From an uncultured bacterium (lineage in GTDB: Bacteria; Myxococcota_A; UBA9042; PHBI01), in NCBI GenBank assembly GCA_938040325.1, contig CALHXW010000070.1, positions 1 through 60,703 of the forward strand: a stretch of 60,703 nucleotides of DNA, in the 5' to 3' direction. The notes beneath the pieces were generated by a model. That model was not told the origin of the DNA. It did not search any database and was given only the letters and a program-made list of their open reading frames with translations. The position numbers and the translations under genes are program-made. Shown here piece after piece: positions 26,412 through 34,291 of the stretch (positions within the stretch are counted from its first letter, which is position 1; every line of letters starts with the position of its first letter).

Positions 26412-26879
26412 ATGACCGTCAAGCTTCGACTCGCCCGTCATGGCTCGAAAAAGCGCCCCTTTTACCGCATCGTTGCCGCCGATGAGCGGATGCGCCGCGA
26501 CGGCCGCTTCCTTGAGCTGGTCGGCACCTATGATCCGAAGCACACCCCTCCGGGCGTGGCGCTCAAGCGCGAGCGCATCCAGTACTGGCTCGGCCAGGGT
26601 GCGCAGCCGACCAACACGGTCAAGGACCTGCTCAACGCGTTCATGGACGCTCCTGACACCGCGTGGAAGCCGGGTGCCTACAAGCCGCCAGCTGAGCGCA
26701 AGGTCGTCGTTGCTCCGCTAACGGACAGCGCTGCACCTGCTCCCGCTCCGAAGCCGGCGCCTGCCGCACCTGCTGCCGAGGCCGCGCCTGCTGCCGAGGC
26801 CGCACCTGCTGCCGAAGCCGCACCTGCTGCCGAGGCCGCGCCTGCTGCTGACGCCGCGCCCGCCGAGGGTGGAGAGTAG
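26412..26879 (+). CDS. rpsP: 30S ribosomal protein S16 with Ala/Pro-rich repeat tail
   Basis: Ribosomal protein S16, a small-subunit assembly protein. The first ~85 residues are conserved: [33 protein letters not shown] and [21 protein letters not shown] low-complexity tail of about 70 residues follows, made largely of tandem PAAEAA units (18 bp each, about five near-identical copies at 26770-26860). Tails of this kind occur on S16 in several phyla, but the DNA-level repeats suggest recent slippage. The start at 26412 has GGAG upstream. It is the first gene of a conserved rpsP-khpA-rimM-trmD-rplS cluster. Confidence 0.96.
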   Translation: MTVKLRLARHGSKKRPFYRIVAADERMRRDGRFLELVGTYDPKHTPPGVALKRERIQYWLGQGAQPTNTVKDLLNAFMDAPDTAWKPGAYKPPAERKVVVAPLTDSAAPAPAPKPAPAAPAAEAAPAAEAAPAAEAAPAAEAAPAADAAPAEGGE

Positions 26880-26880
26880 C

Positions 26881-27111
26881 GTGGAAGAGCTAGTCACGTT
26901 CCTCGCGAAGTCCCTGACTGCGACGCCCGACGACGTCAACGTCAACAAGGTCGAAGAAGACTCGCAAGACGTCTTTGAGGTCACGGTTGCCGACGGCGAA
27001 CTCGGTCAGCTGATCGGCCGACAGGGACGCACTGCTCGCGCGATGCGCACCGTCGTCCGTGCAGCTTCCAGCAAGGTCGGTCGCCACGCTCAAGTCGAGA
27101 TCGTCGACTAG
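26881..27111 (+). CDS. khpA: KH-domain RNA-binding protein KhpA
   Basis: A 76-residue single KH-domain protein (YlqC/KhpA family) that binds RNA and in other bacteria acts with KhpB. The GxxG loop is in LIGRQGRTARAMRTV. The start is GTG at 26881, one base after the rpsP stop, with GGAGAG inside the rpsP end serving as ribosome site. Position between rpsP and rimM is the standard one for this gene. A 217-bp gap without any recognisable feature separates it from rimM. Confidence 0.93.
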   Translation: MEELVTFLAKSLTATPDDVNVNKVEEDSQDVFEVTVADGELGQLIGRQGRTARAMRTVVRAASSKVGRHAQVEIVD

Positions 27112-27328
27112 AGTTCCCAACGGGAAGCTGAGGACATGGGCTGCAGACCGTCTGGCTCTACGCTAGCGGTTGAGCCCGCCAGATCGGGTTGTGTACCAGG
27201 CGGCGTCGCGCATGCTGTGGTGCCTGTAGCCTCCACCCCACGGAGACCGGTCGAGTGATGAGACGTACGATGTTCCGACTTGCACCGAGCTCAGAGACAG
27301 CCGGCACCGTGACTGCGGTGGCCTTGTC

Positions 27329-27874
27329 GTGAAGCTCTTGCTTGTCGGCGATATCGGAAAGCCCCACGGGGTCGCTGGGGCCTGCTACGTCCGGCGCTAT
27401 AACTCCGACTCGCCGATGTGGCGTGCAGGAACGGCGCTGTTGACTCTCACCGCAGACTCGGTGCCGTCGGACGGCGACACCATCGACGCGACACCGGTTG
27501 GCGAGCTGACGATCTTGAGCGGCAACGAGCACAAGGCCGGTCGCTACGTCGTACGCTTCGAGGGTCATCGCGGCCGGGCTGCTGCTGAGGCCCTTCGAGG
27601 TCTCCGTCTGGCCGTCCCGCTGGATGCGCTGGAGGCGCCCGGCGATGACGAGTTTTTCCACTACGAGATCGTCGGCTGGACCGTGGAGACCGTCGAGGGG
27701 CTTGTTGTCGGCAAGGTTCGACGGGTTGTCGAGACCTACGCGGAGCTACTTGAGGTGGTGCCAGTGGGCGGCGGCGTGACATTTTTCGTCCCGCTTGTCA
27801 GAGCGATCGTCACCGAGATCGACCGGGGCGGTCAGCGCGTTGTGATCGATCCGCCCGAAGGGCTTGTGCCGTGA
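27329..27874 (+). CDS. rimM: 16S rRNA processing protein RimM
   Basis: RimM helps mature the 30S subunit head, acting with S19. The 181-residue protein has the N-terminal barrel (VGDIGKPHGVAGACYVRRYN) and the C-terminal PRC barrel (FFHYEIVGWTVET, VGKVRRVVETYAELLEV, PLVRAIVTEIDRGGQRVVID), ending EGLVP. The start is GTG at 27329, the first possible start giving the conserved LLLVGDIGKPHG. Its stop overlaps the GTG start of trmD as GTGA. Confidence 0.94.
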   Translation: MKLLLVGDIGKPHGVAGACYVRRYNSDSPMWRAGTALLTLTADSVPSDGDTIDATPVGELTILSGNEHKAGRYVVRFEGHRGRAAAEALRGLRLAVPLDALEAPGDDEFFHYEIVGWTVETVEGLVVGKVRRVVETYAELLEVVPVGGGVTFFVPLVRAIVTEIDRGGQRVVIDPPEGLVP

Positions 27875-28590
27875 GCCTGAGAGTCGACGTCGTCACGATC
27901 TTTGCCGACCTCATGCAGGGCTACCTCGCCGGTAGCATGCTGGGACGAGCCACCGCCGCGGGACTCCTTGACGTTGGCTTCTCCAACCCGCGCGACTTCG
28001 CGACCGATCTCCATCGCTCGGTTGATGATGGGCCCTTCGGCGGGGGCGCAGGAATGGTCATGACGCCAGAGCCTCTGGCAGCCGCGATCGACGATGTACG
28101 AGAGCGCCGCGCGCCAGAGCGCGTCGTGCTCATGAGCCCAGCTGGCCGCGTCTTCGATCAGCAGGTTGCCGCCGAGTACGCCGCACTTGATGGTATCGTG
28201 CTCGTGTGTGGTCGCTACGAGGGAGTCGACGAGCGAATCGCTGAGCACTGCGTTGATGAAGAGCTGTCTCTTGGTGACTTCGTGCTCACCGGAGGCGAGC
28301 TGGCCGCGCTTGCGGTGATCGACGCGGTGGCGCGGCTCCAGCCAGGTGTGCTCGGCAACAGCAAGGGAGCTGTCGAGGAATCGTTCACGGACGCGGCGCT
28401 GCTTGAACATCCGCAGTACACGCGGCCGCGCGAGTGGCGGGGCCACGCGATTCCAGACGTGTTGCTCTCTGGTCATCACGGACGCATTGCTGAGTGGCGT
28501 CAGCAGCAGCGTGTCGAGCGAACGCGCCTGCGGCGTCCGGATCTCTACGCGCGGTATCAGACGCTGATCGGTGAGGATCATGAGCACTGA
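27871..28590 (+). CDS. trmD: tRNA (guanine37-N1)-methyltransferase TrmD
   Basis: TrmD methylates G37 of tRNAs reading CNN codons and prevents frameshifting. The 239-residue protein has the SPOUT trefoil-knot motifs DDGPFGGGAGMVMTPEPL, VLVCGRYEGVDERI and LSLGDFVLTGGELAAL, followed by the C-terminal domain with HPQYTRPREWRG and VLLSGHHGRIAEWR. The GTG start at 27871 overlaps rimM (GTGA), and its stop is overlapped by the next gene. Confidence 0.97.
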   Translation: MSLRVDVVTIFADLMQGYLAGSMLGRATAAGLLDVGFSNPRDFATDLHRSVDDGPFGGGAGMVMTPEPLAAAIDDVRERRAPERVVLMSPAGRVFDQQVAAEYAALDGIVLVCGRYEGVDERIAEHCVDEELSLGDFVLTGGELAALAVIDAVARLQPGVLGNSKGAVEESFTDAALLEHPQYTRPREWRGHAIPDVLLSGHHGRIAEWRQQQRVERTRLRRPDLYARYQTLIGEDHEH

Positions 28591-29161
28591 GCTTCGTCCG
28601 GTCTACATTGCGCTGCTGCATCATCCGATCGTCAACCGTCACGGCGAGGTCGTCACGACAGCCGTCACGAACCTCGACATCCATGATCTTGCACGAAGCG
28701 CGCGAAGCTATGCTGCGGCTGGCTACGTTGTCGTGACACCAATCACAGCCCAACGGGAGCTCGTGAGTCGGATCGTTGGACACTGGCGCTCAGGGGAGGG
28801 TGCGAGGCACCACCCCGTCCGGGGGGCCGCGTTTGAGCTTGTCGAGGTGGCCGCGAGCTTGGCGGATGCTTGTGAGGTGCTTGAAGAGCGTCATGGCCAG
28901 CGCCCGTGGCTGATCGGAACCTCAGCCCGACCTAGTGGGGACTCGACGTTTGCGTCTGTGCGGGCTGATCTGGCGACCCCGTCTGAGCGTCCAGCCTTGA
29001 TCCTATTCGGAACTGGCTGGGGTCTCCACGACGTCGTCATGGGCGAATGCGACGTGATTTTGCCTCCGATTGAAGCGAACGCTGGACGAGACGGCTACAA
29101 TCATCTATCAGTCCGGTCCGCCGTAGCGATTGTCCTCGACAGGTTGCTCGGCGCACGCTGA
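28580..29161 (+). CDS. SPOUT-like RNA methyltransferase, TrmD partner family
   Basis: A 193-residue protein of the family of predicted SAM-dependent RNA methyltransferases encoded next to trmD in deltaproteobacteria and Aquificae. Recognisable blocks are [60 protein letters not shown] and [20 protein letters not shown]. The final block resembles the SAM-binding knot of SPOUT enzymes. Its RNA target is not established. The ATG at 28580 overlaps the trmD stop, with GAGG upstream; a GTG at 28571 is possible. It is the fifth gene of the ribosome operon. Confidence 0.82.
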   Translation: MSTELRPVYIALLHHPIVNRHGEVVTTAVTNLDIHDLARSARSYAAAGYVVVTPITAQRELVSRIVGHWRSGEGARHHPVRGAAFELVEVAASLADACEVLEERHGQRPWLIGTSARPSGDSTFASVRADLATPSERPALILFGTGWGLHDVVMGECDVILPPIEANAGRDGYNHLSVRSAVAIVLDRLLGAR

Positions 29162-29187
29162 ATGAACACCTTCCGGAGACACCGACG

Positions 29188-29550
29188 ATGAGCAACGTAA
29201 GCGCTATCGAGAAGCTCGAGCGACTGCAGCTCCGCCGCGATATTCCTCAGTTCCGAGCCGGCGACACCCTGCGTGTCCACGTGCGGATTCGAGAGGGCGA
29301 GAAAGAGCGTATTCAGGTGTTCGAGGGTGTGTGCATCACGCGCCACAACGACAGCCTGCGGTCGACGTTCACAGTGCGCAAGGTGTCCTACAACATCGGC
29401 GTTGAGCGCATCTTCCCGCTCCACTCGCCCCGAATCGAGCAGATCGAGGTCAAGGATCGCGGTCGCGTTCGTCGCGCACGCCTCTTCTACCTCCGCTCGC
29501 GCCGAGGCAAGGCTGCACGTATCCGTTCGCTCCGCGACGTGCGCAGCTAA
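29188..29550 (+). CDS. rplS: 50S ribosomal protein L19
   Basis: A 120-residue L19, located at the 30S-50S interface. Conserved blocks: [54 protein letters not shown] and [20 protein letters not shown]. It follows the methyltransferase gene by 26 bp with GGAG upstream. Confidence 0.97.
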   Translation: MSNVSAIEKLERLQLRRDIPQFRAGDTLRVHVRIREGEKERIQVFEGVCITRHNDSLRSTFTVRKVSYNIGVERIFPLHSPRIEQIEVKDRGRVRRARLFYLRSRRGKAARIRSLRDVRS

Positions 29551-29570
29551 GAACCGATCGCGCGGCTGCC

Positions 29571-30290
29571 GTGTCGGACTCTCAGCTCAGGCTCTTCGAC
29601 GCCACGACTCTCGAGTGTGGTCAAGTTGAGCGCTGGGCTGCTGCTGAAGGCTATGGCCCGCTGATTGGTTGCGATGAGGCCGGACGGGGACCGCTTGCCG
29701 GCCCGGTTGTTACCGCGGCCTGTGTGCTCTCGCCATCGGTGGCTATCGAGGGCTTGAACGACTCGAAGAAGCTGACGGAGAAGCGCCGTGAAGCGCTCTT
29801 CGATGCGATCGTCGAGCACGCCGTGGCCTTGTCCGTCGTGATCGTCGAGCGCGATCTGATCGACGAGCTCAACATCTTGCACGCCTCCCTCTTTGGGATG
29901 GCAGAAGCGTGTCGGGATGTTGTTGACCGCCATCCAGAGCTGGCGCAAGGGCTTGTGGTTGTCGACGGCAACAAACGATTGCCACTCGGCGAGGAACTCA
30001 CCCAGCGCACCATCGTGAAAGGAGACGCCCGGTCGCTCGCCATCGCGGCTGCGTCGATCCTGGCAAAGGTGAGCCGTGATCGCCTGATGGTCGACTACCA
30101 TCAGAAGTGGCCACACTACGGGTTCGCTGGACACAAGGGCTACCCCACGGTTGCCCATCGAGAGGCGATCGCAGTCCACGGTCCATGTCCTCTGCATCGC
30201 CGCAGCTTCAAGCTTCCCGAACGGCTGCCGAGCGCAGCTCGACGACCGAATGCTAAGGCCGCGGAACCAAGCCACGAGACGTCGCAGTGA
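29571..30290 (+). CDS. rnhB: Ribonuclease HII
   Basis: RNase HII removes ribonucleotides from DNA and RNA of RNA-DNA hybrids. The 239-residue protein has the catalytic blocks LIGCDEAGRGPLAGPVV (Asp-Glu), LNDSKKLTEKRRE, VVVDGNKRLP and VKGDARSLAIAAASILAKVSR, plus YGFAGHKGYPTVAH. The start is GTG at 29571, 20 bp after rplS. The C-terminus has a ~25-residue polar extension. Its stop codon overlaps, as GTGA, a 36-codon reading frame that in turn overlaps yraN. Confidence 0.96.
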   Translation: MSDSQLRLFDATTLECGQVERWAAAEGYGPLIGCDEAGRGPLAGPVVTAACVLSPSVAIEGLNDSKKLTEKRREALFDAIVEHAVALSVVIVERDLIDELNILHASLFGMAEACRDVVDRHPELAQGLVVVDGNKRLPLGEELTQRTIVKGDARSLAIAAASILAKVSRDRLMVDYHQKWPHYGFAGHKGYPTVAHREAIAVHGPCPLHRRSFKLPERLPSAARRPNAKAAEPSHETSQ

Positions 30291-30397
30291 ACGGGATCGG
30301 ATCGCCATCATCGCTGCCGGCTGGTTTGCCGGGCGATGAGATGGTCGCAGCTCCACCGAGTTCGTCGACCAGCCGCGATGCGCTTGAGCGCTCGTGA
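30287..30397 (+). CDS. Possible 36-codon linking ORF between rnhB and yraN
   Basis: GTG at 30287 overlaps the rnhB stop (GTGA), and its TGA at 30395-30397 overlaps the yraN GTG at 30394 (GTGA). The frame encodes a Ser/Pro-rich peptide (VNGIGSPSSLPAGLPGDEM...). It has no recognisable family. It may be a real small protein or only a way for ribosomes to reach yraN by reinitiation. Chance cannot be excluded at this length. Confidence 0.3.
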   Translation: MNGIGSPSSLPAGLPGDEMVAAPPSSSTSRDALERS

Positions 30398-30765
30398 CGC
30401 GCGCACGCCAGCGGCTCGGCCGGGCAGGTGAGCGCCACGCACGACGCATGCTCAAGCGGGCGGGTCTGTCGCTTGTCGAGGTCAACTGGCGCCACCCGCT
30501 TGGCGAGCTCGACATTGTCGCTCGCGAGGCAGACGAGCTGGTCATTGTCGAGGTACGTTCGGCACGAACAGGCTTTGCTGGTGGACCGCTCTTTACGGTC
30601 GGACCCGACAAGCAGCGGCGCCTAGCGCGGCTTGCCCAAGCGTACATCAGGCAGTGTCGCTGGCAGCCGACATCGGTGCGGTTCGACGTGATCGGGCTGA
30701 CCCGTGTTGGGTTTGCCCGTTGGAAGGCCGACTGGGTGCAGCGCGCATTCGAGGTCGCTGGCTAG
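30394..30765 (+). CDS. yraN: YraN family (UPF0102) nuclease-like protein
   Basis: A 123-residue member of UPF0102, a restriction-endonuclease-like fold found beside rnhB in many genomes. The PD-(D/E)xK-like residues are in NWRHPLGELDIVAREADELVIVEV (Glu-Asp...Glu-x-Val), followed by RARTGFAGG-like and QRRLARLAQAYI blocks. Function is not established; a DNA-processing role is assumed from the fold. The start is GTG at 30394. Its stop lies at the edge of a dispersed palindromic element. Last gene of the plus-strand ribosome cluster. Confidence 0.9.
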   Translation: MTRARQRLGRAGERHARRMLKRAGLSLVEVNWRHPLGELDIVAREADELVIVEVRSARTGFAGGPLFTVGPDKQRRLARLAQAYIRQCRWQPTSVRFDVIGLTRVGFARWKADWVQRAFEVAG

Positions 30766-30924
30766 CGGCCCTCGGGGGAATTCAGGTTGAGGACGCGCCA
30801 GTCGGTGCGAGGGAGCGAAGACCGAGCCTATCGGGATCGTCGACCGACGCTCGTGACGTGGAGCACTGGCTGAAGGCCGCGTGGAGGCAGGTAGGCAGCC
30901 AGCTGAACGGTGCTCTAGCACGAG
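30760..30924. repeat. Dispersed palindromic element, partly decayed copy
   Basis: This copy shares with the copy at 60457 the core string GACCGAGCCTATCGGGAT (30820-30837), the flanking GTCGGTGC and GGAGCGA, the right-hand block GAGGCAGGT.GG.AGCCA.CTGA, and the terminal CGGTGCTCTAGCA (30908-30920). Its left end is altered and merges with the yraN stop codon (CTAGCGGCCCTCGGGGGAA). It sits between the convergent ends of yraN and the lipoprotein gene at 30952. Confidence 0.7.
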
Positions 30925-30951
30925 TTGGATAGCCGGGCGTTCGGCCCAAAC

Positions 30952-31287
30952 TCAGGACCCGACAGGGCTCGTGGCGCTGGCGGGCACGCAAAGCTGCGTT
31001 CCGAGGTGCTGTTCGCAGGTGGAGTCGGCAGGACAGTCAGCGACCGTTTGACACGCCCGCGAGCAAAACGGCTCGCTGCCTTCCCAAGACGCGCAGATGC
31101 TCTCCTCGCACATGGGGTGGTCCCCCACAACGCAGGTCAGCACGGAGTTGGTGTCGTCCGCTTGGCAGGCTTCGACGATGGACTGTGACAGAGGGCACGA
31201 CTCGAAGTCTGCAGGATCTTCACAGCCCGCAACACCGAGGGCGCCGAGGGTACCGATGGTGAGAAGCAGCTGCATCGCTCGTGTCAT
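30952..31287 (-). CDS. Small Cys-rich lipoprotein
   Basis: A 111-residue exported protein from ATG 31287 (MTRAMQLLLTIGTLGALGVAGC), with the lipobox cysteine at residue 22. The mature part has about nine cysteines, including the C-terminal pattern CSRACQTVADCPADSTCEQ, which resembles the C..(D/T)C....C disulfide motif of many Myxococcota surface proteins. Alternative starts lie at 31320 and 31338; neither has a clear ribosome site. No specific function can be assigned. It ends inside the convergent intergenic region that contains the palindromic element at 30760. The 268 bp between it and the next lipoprotein contain no recognisable feature. Confidence 0.7.
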   Translation of the reverse strand: MTRAMQLLLTIGTLGALGVAGCEDPADFESCPLSQSIVEACQADDTNSVLTCVVGDHPMCEESICASWEGSEPFCSRACQTVADCPADSTCEQHLGTQLCVPASATSPVGS

Positions 31288-31555
31288 CTGGGTCGCTCGC
31301 TTCCAATTGGTTCGTCGCATCAGTCCGCCGTGCCGCATCTACGCTGGCCGGTATTGTTCGGTTGCGTCACGCCGATGTCAACCAACCCGGTTGGCAGCCT
31401 TCACCGTGGCGCGAGCTGCAGGGTCGTCGGCGCGCTTCTGCCAGCATCAACAACCAGCGTGTTGCGACGAACGAACCCAGGCAGTCGGCGCCGCCCGCTG
31501 AAACCAAGTTGAGCCGCAGGGCCACGTTCGCGGCGAGGCCTAGCGCTAGCGCGGA

Positions 31556-32416
31556 CTAACGGAGCACAAAGATGAGGGTCGTGAGGTGACGAACCTCAGC
31601 GCTGGGGTCGAGGATGACCGTGCCTGCGCCGTCGCTTGTTGCGCCGCCGACCGTCTCGAGCGTACCCGCACTAGGGTGAGCCGTGTACACGCGGTAGGTG
31701 CCCGCCGAGAGCCCGACCATGTTGCGCAGCACGATATCGACAGGCGGGTCGGCTCGTACGTAAAATGGCGAGAACGTGAAGGCACGGCTCGATGTCTCCT
31801 TGCCAACCCACGGCTCGATGTCGGATGGCGGCAACAAAGCGATGGGCGTCGGCAGTGCGCTCAGCCGCTCTGCGTCGAGCTCAGTGCCGGCAGGGTAGAC
31901 GAGTGCACCTGGTGCGGCCGTCAGCTCAAGCGTCCCGCCGGCGAGGGCCACGGATCCACCCGCGTGCCTTGGAAGCGCACCGCTGTCGGCGTCGCGGTTC
32001 AAGACAGCGATCGGTCGGGGAACCTCGACGGGGCCCGGGGCCGGGAGAGAGACGTAGGCGAGGGCGCTCGTGAAGCCTTGGGGCGTGCCGCTAACCAGAA
32101 CGCGCACCGGGCCTACCTCGACGTCCTCAACGACAAAGACACCATCGCCGCCTGTCTGGACTGCAGCGCACTCACTCGGCGAACAGACGGCGACGTTTAG
32201 ACCCGCGAGCGCGCGCCCGTCGTCGGCCGTGACCTGACCACGCACACACCCGCGCTCATCGGTCGTAGCCTCGCCACACTCGAAGTCAGGGCCGCTCGGG
32301 GCGACGTCGATCGGGCCGGTCGATGGGGTCGCGTTGTCATCGGCGCCGTTTGTTGACGCGGGGTCGCATCCAGCGACCGCGGCTAGGATCATCAGTGGGG
32401 CAATACGGGGCGTCAT
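31556..32416 (-). CDS. Lipoprotein with carboxypeptidase-regulatory-like domain
   Basis: A 286-residue lipoprotein. The start is ATG at 32416 with GAGGA upstream; the signal MTPRIAPLMILAAVAGC ends in a lipobox. After a low-complexity linker comes a segment like the carboxypeptidase regulatory (CNA-B/prealbumin-like) fold: GCVRGQVTADDGRALAGLNV, TGGDGVFVVEDVEVGPVRVL. The second half contains beta-rich blocks (ELTAAPGALVYPAGTELDA, AFTFSPFYVRADPPVDIVL) reminiscent of ZU5-like domains seen in bacterial surface proteins; that is a weak call. Function unknown. It is divergent from the Glt-like cluster starting at 32604. Confidence 0.75.
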   Translation of the reverse strand: MTPRIAPLMILAAVAGCDPASTNGADDNATPSTGPIDVAPSGPDFECGEATTDERGCVRGQVTADDGRALAGLNVAVCSPSECAAVQTGGDGVFVVEDVEVGPVRVLVSGTPQGFTSALAYVSLPAPGPVEVPRPIAVLNRDADSGALPRHAGGSVALAGGTLELTAAPGALVYPAGTELDAERLSALPTPIALLPPSDIEPWVGKETSSRAFTFSPFYVRADPPVDIVLRNMVGLSAGTYRVYTAHPSAGTLETVGGATSDGAGTVILDPSAEVRHLTTLIFVLR

Positions 32417-32541
32417 GAAGTCCTCGTCCGGTGGACAGATCGTCGCCGCCGAGTGTGGGAGTCTCATGCGAAACGGTCCATAAAACCCACTGCCGAGCTT
32501 CAAACCAGTGACGAAACCGGGAGATCGCGGCTGCGGGCGCC

Positions 32542-32571
32542 TTGACCCCCCTGACAGCCGGGCGATATAAC
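32542..32571 (+). promoter_or_regulatory. Strong sigma70-type promoter of the Glt-like cluster
   Basis: TTGACC (32542-32547), an 18-base spacer and TATAAC (32566-32571), each one base from consensus. Transcription would begin near 32578, about 26 bases before the ATG at 32604, with GGGAGG in the leader as ribosome site. It is the best-matching promoter seen in the window. Confidence 0.75.
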
Positions 32572-32603
32572 CCGGTCCGTGTCACGACCGCCTGGGAGGC
32601 TCC

Positions 32604-34223
32604 GTGAAGTTTTCGTGCATCGCTGGCCTAGCGCTACTCATGACGTTGCCATCGGCAGCCGCCGGCGCTGAGACGCTCAACATGTCGGCCGATACGGTCG
32701 TCAGCCAGACGTCGCTCAATCAGTGGTTGGCCGAAGGACGCAAGCACTACGAGAGCGGCGCGTTCCTTGCCGGCGCTCTCAAGTTCGCCAAGGTCGTCGA
32801 TGGCGGCGGCGACGACTCGTCGAACGCGACCGTCCAGGACGCTCAGTTCTACCTCGGCGCATCCCTCCACGAGCTCGGGCTCCACCAGTCCGCACTGACG
32901 CGCTTGGAGCCGATCGTTGACGCCGGCTCTGGCCACCCGAAGTACCTTGCCGCGCTCCCCTACCTGCTTCGGATTAGCCGTGCGACGAACTCTGACCCAA
33001 GCGTGCTCCAGCGACTTGCGGAGTATCCGCCGACGGCGTTCCCTAAGGAGCATGCTGACGAGCTCAACTACCTCGCCGGGCAGTTCCACTTCGGTGAGTC
33101 AGATCTCGATAGCGCCGTTCAGCGCTTCGCGAAGGTCACCAAGGGCACACCGCTCTTTTACGCGAAGGCGAAGTACCTTGAGGGCGTCATCAACGTGGCG
33201 CAGTCCGGCCTTGGAACCGAGGCGAGCTCCATCAAGGCGTCAAAGCTCACCGACGCGTCGAACTCGTTTAAGCAGGTCCTGCGCTTCAATCGCGACGGAA
33301 ACTCCAGCGACGAGATCGAAAAGGTCGCGGAAGCGGCAACGCTCGCTCTCGGACGACTCTTCTACTCCACGCGCCAGTACGACGTGGCCGTCCGCTACTA
33401 CGGTCAGATCTCACGCGACAGCCCGGAATGGCTGGACTCCCTCTGGGAAGTCAGCTGGGTTCACTACCAGCTCAAGGACTACCCGCGCGCGCTCGGCAAC
33501 CTCCTCACGCTGAACTCCCCCTACTTCGAAGACCAGTACTTCCCAGAGTCGTGGGTCCTCCAAGCGCTGATCCTCTTCTACAACTGCCGCTACGACGAGT
33601 CGGATGAGGTCGTGAAGGGGTTCGTCAACGACTACTACCCGCTACTGCAGAAGCTGAAGAAGGAAGTGAACCAGTTCGGCGACCCGAATGCGTTCTACCA
33701 GTGGCTCGCGAAGCTGTCCCAATCCAACGACTCGGAGTACTCGTCGCGCTTCAAGCGGATCTTCAATGCGGCACTGGAAGACAAGAAGCTGCGCCGTAAG
33801 TTCGACCTCATCGGCAAGCTCACTCGGGAGCTGCGCGAGATCGATGACCTCGCCGGTCCGTCTGGCGCCAAGACAGGCATGCTGTCGAACCTCAAGGCTG
33901 ACATCGTCGGCTACCGCTCGCTGGTGGTCGGTGAGGCCGGTGGATTGGCCCAAGCGCGGCTCCTCCGCGTGATGAGCGACCTACGGAAACATCTTGGTGG
34001 TGCGCTCAAGATCAAGGGCGAGACCCTGAAGGCCCGTCGCGGCGACACTGCGGAGAGCGTCAAGCGCGAGCAGCTCTCGTCCGCGGCGGCAAGAGTCGAC
34101 ATCGAGGTGGACGATGAACACATCGAGTGGCCCTTCCGTGGGGAATATTGGAGGGACGAGCTGGGCTCATACATCTATGACATCGGGTCTCAATGCGAGG
34201 CCTCTGCTCGCAATACACCCTGA
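32604..34223 (+). CDS. Exported TPR protein, GltE/AglT-like
   Basis: A 539-residue protein with a signal peptide (MKFSCIAGLALLMTLPSAAAGA). Helical tetratricopeptide-type repeats cover residues ~35-330 (WLAEGRKHYESGAFLAGALK, AQFYLGASLHELGLHQSALT, ALGRLFYSTRQYDVAVRYYG, VHYQLKDYPRALGNLL), followed by a helical C-terminal half. Order and company recall the M. xanthus gltDEFG group of gliding genes, where AglT/GltE is a TPR protein of similar size; assignment rests on architecture and neighbours, not on recognised sequence identity. It is first in the cluster, directly behind a strong promoter, and is followed by a second, larger TPR gene after 68 bp. Confidence 0.75.
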   Translation: MKFSCIAGLALLMTLPSAAAGAETLNMSADTVVSQTSLNQWLAEGRKHYESGAFLAGALKFAKVVDGGGDDSSNATVQDAQFYLGASLHELGLHQSALTRLEPIVDAGSGHPKYLAALPYLLRISRATNSDPSVLQRLAEYPPTAFPKEHADELNYLAGQFHFGESDLDSAVQRFAKVTKGTPLFYAKAKYLEGVINVAQSGLGTEASSIKASKLTDASNSFKQVLRFNRDGNSSDEIEKVAEAATLALGRLFYSTRQYDVAVRYYGQISRDSPEWLDSLWEVSWVHYQLKDYPRALGNLLTLNSPYFEDQYFPESWVLQALILFYNCRYDESDEVVKGFVNDYYPLLQKLKKEVNQFGDPNAFYQWLAKLSQSNDSEYSSRFKRIFNAALEDKKLRRKFDLIGKLTRELREIDDLAGPSGAKTGMLSNLKADIVGYRSLVVGEAGGLAQARLLRVMSDLRKHLGGALKIKGETLKARRGDTAESVKREQLSSAAARVDIEVDDEHIEWPFRGEYWRDELGSYIYDIGSQCEASARNTP

Positions 34224-34291
34224 GGATGTACGCGGGCTCTAGGGACGCTCCCGACTGCGACAGCACGAACTCGAACACGAATGGCACGCCG

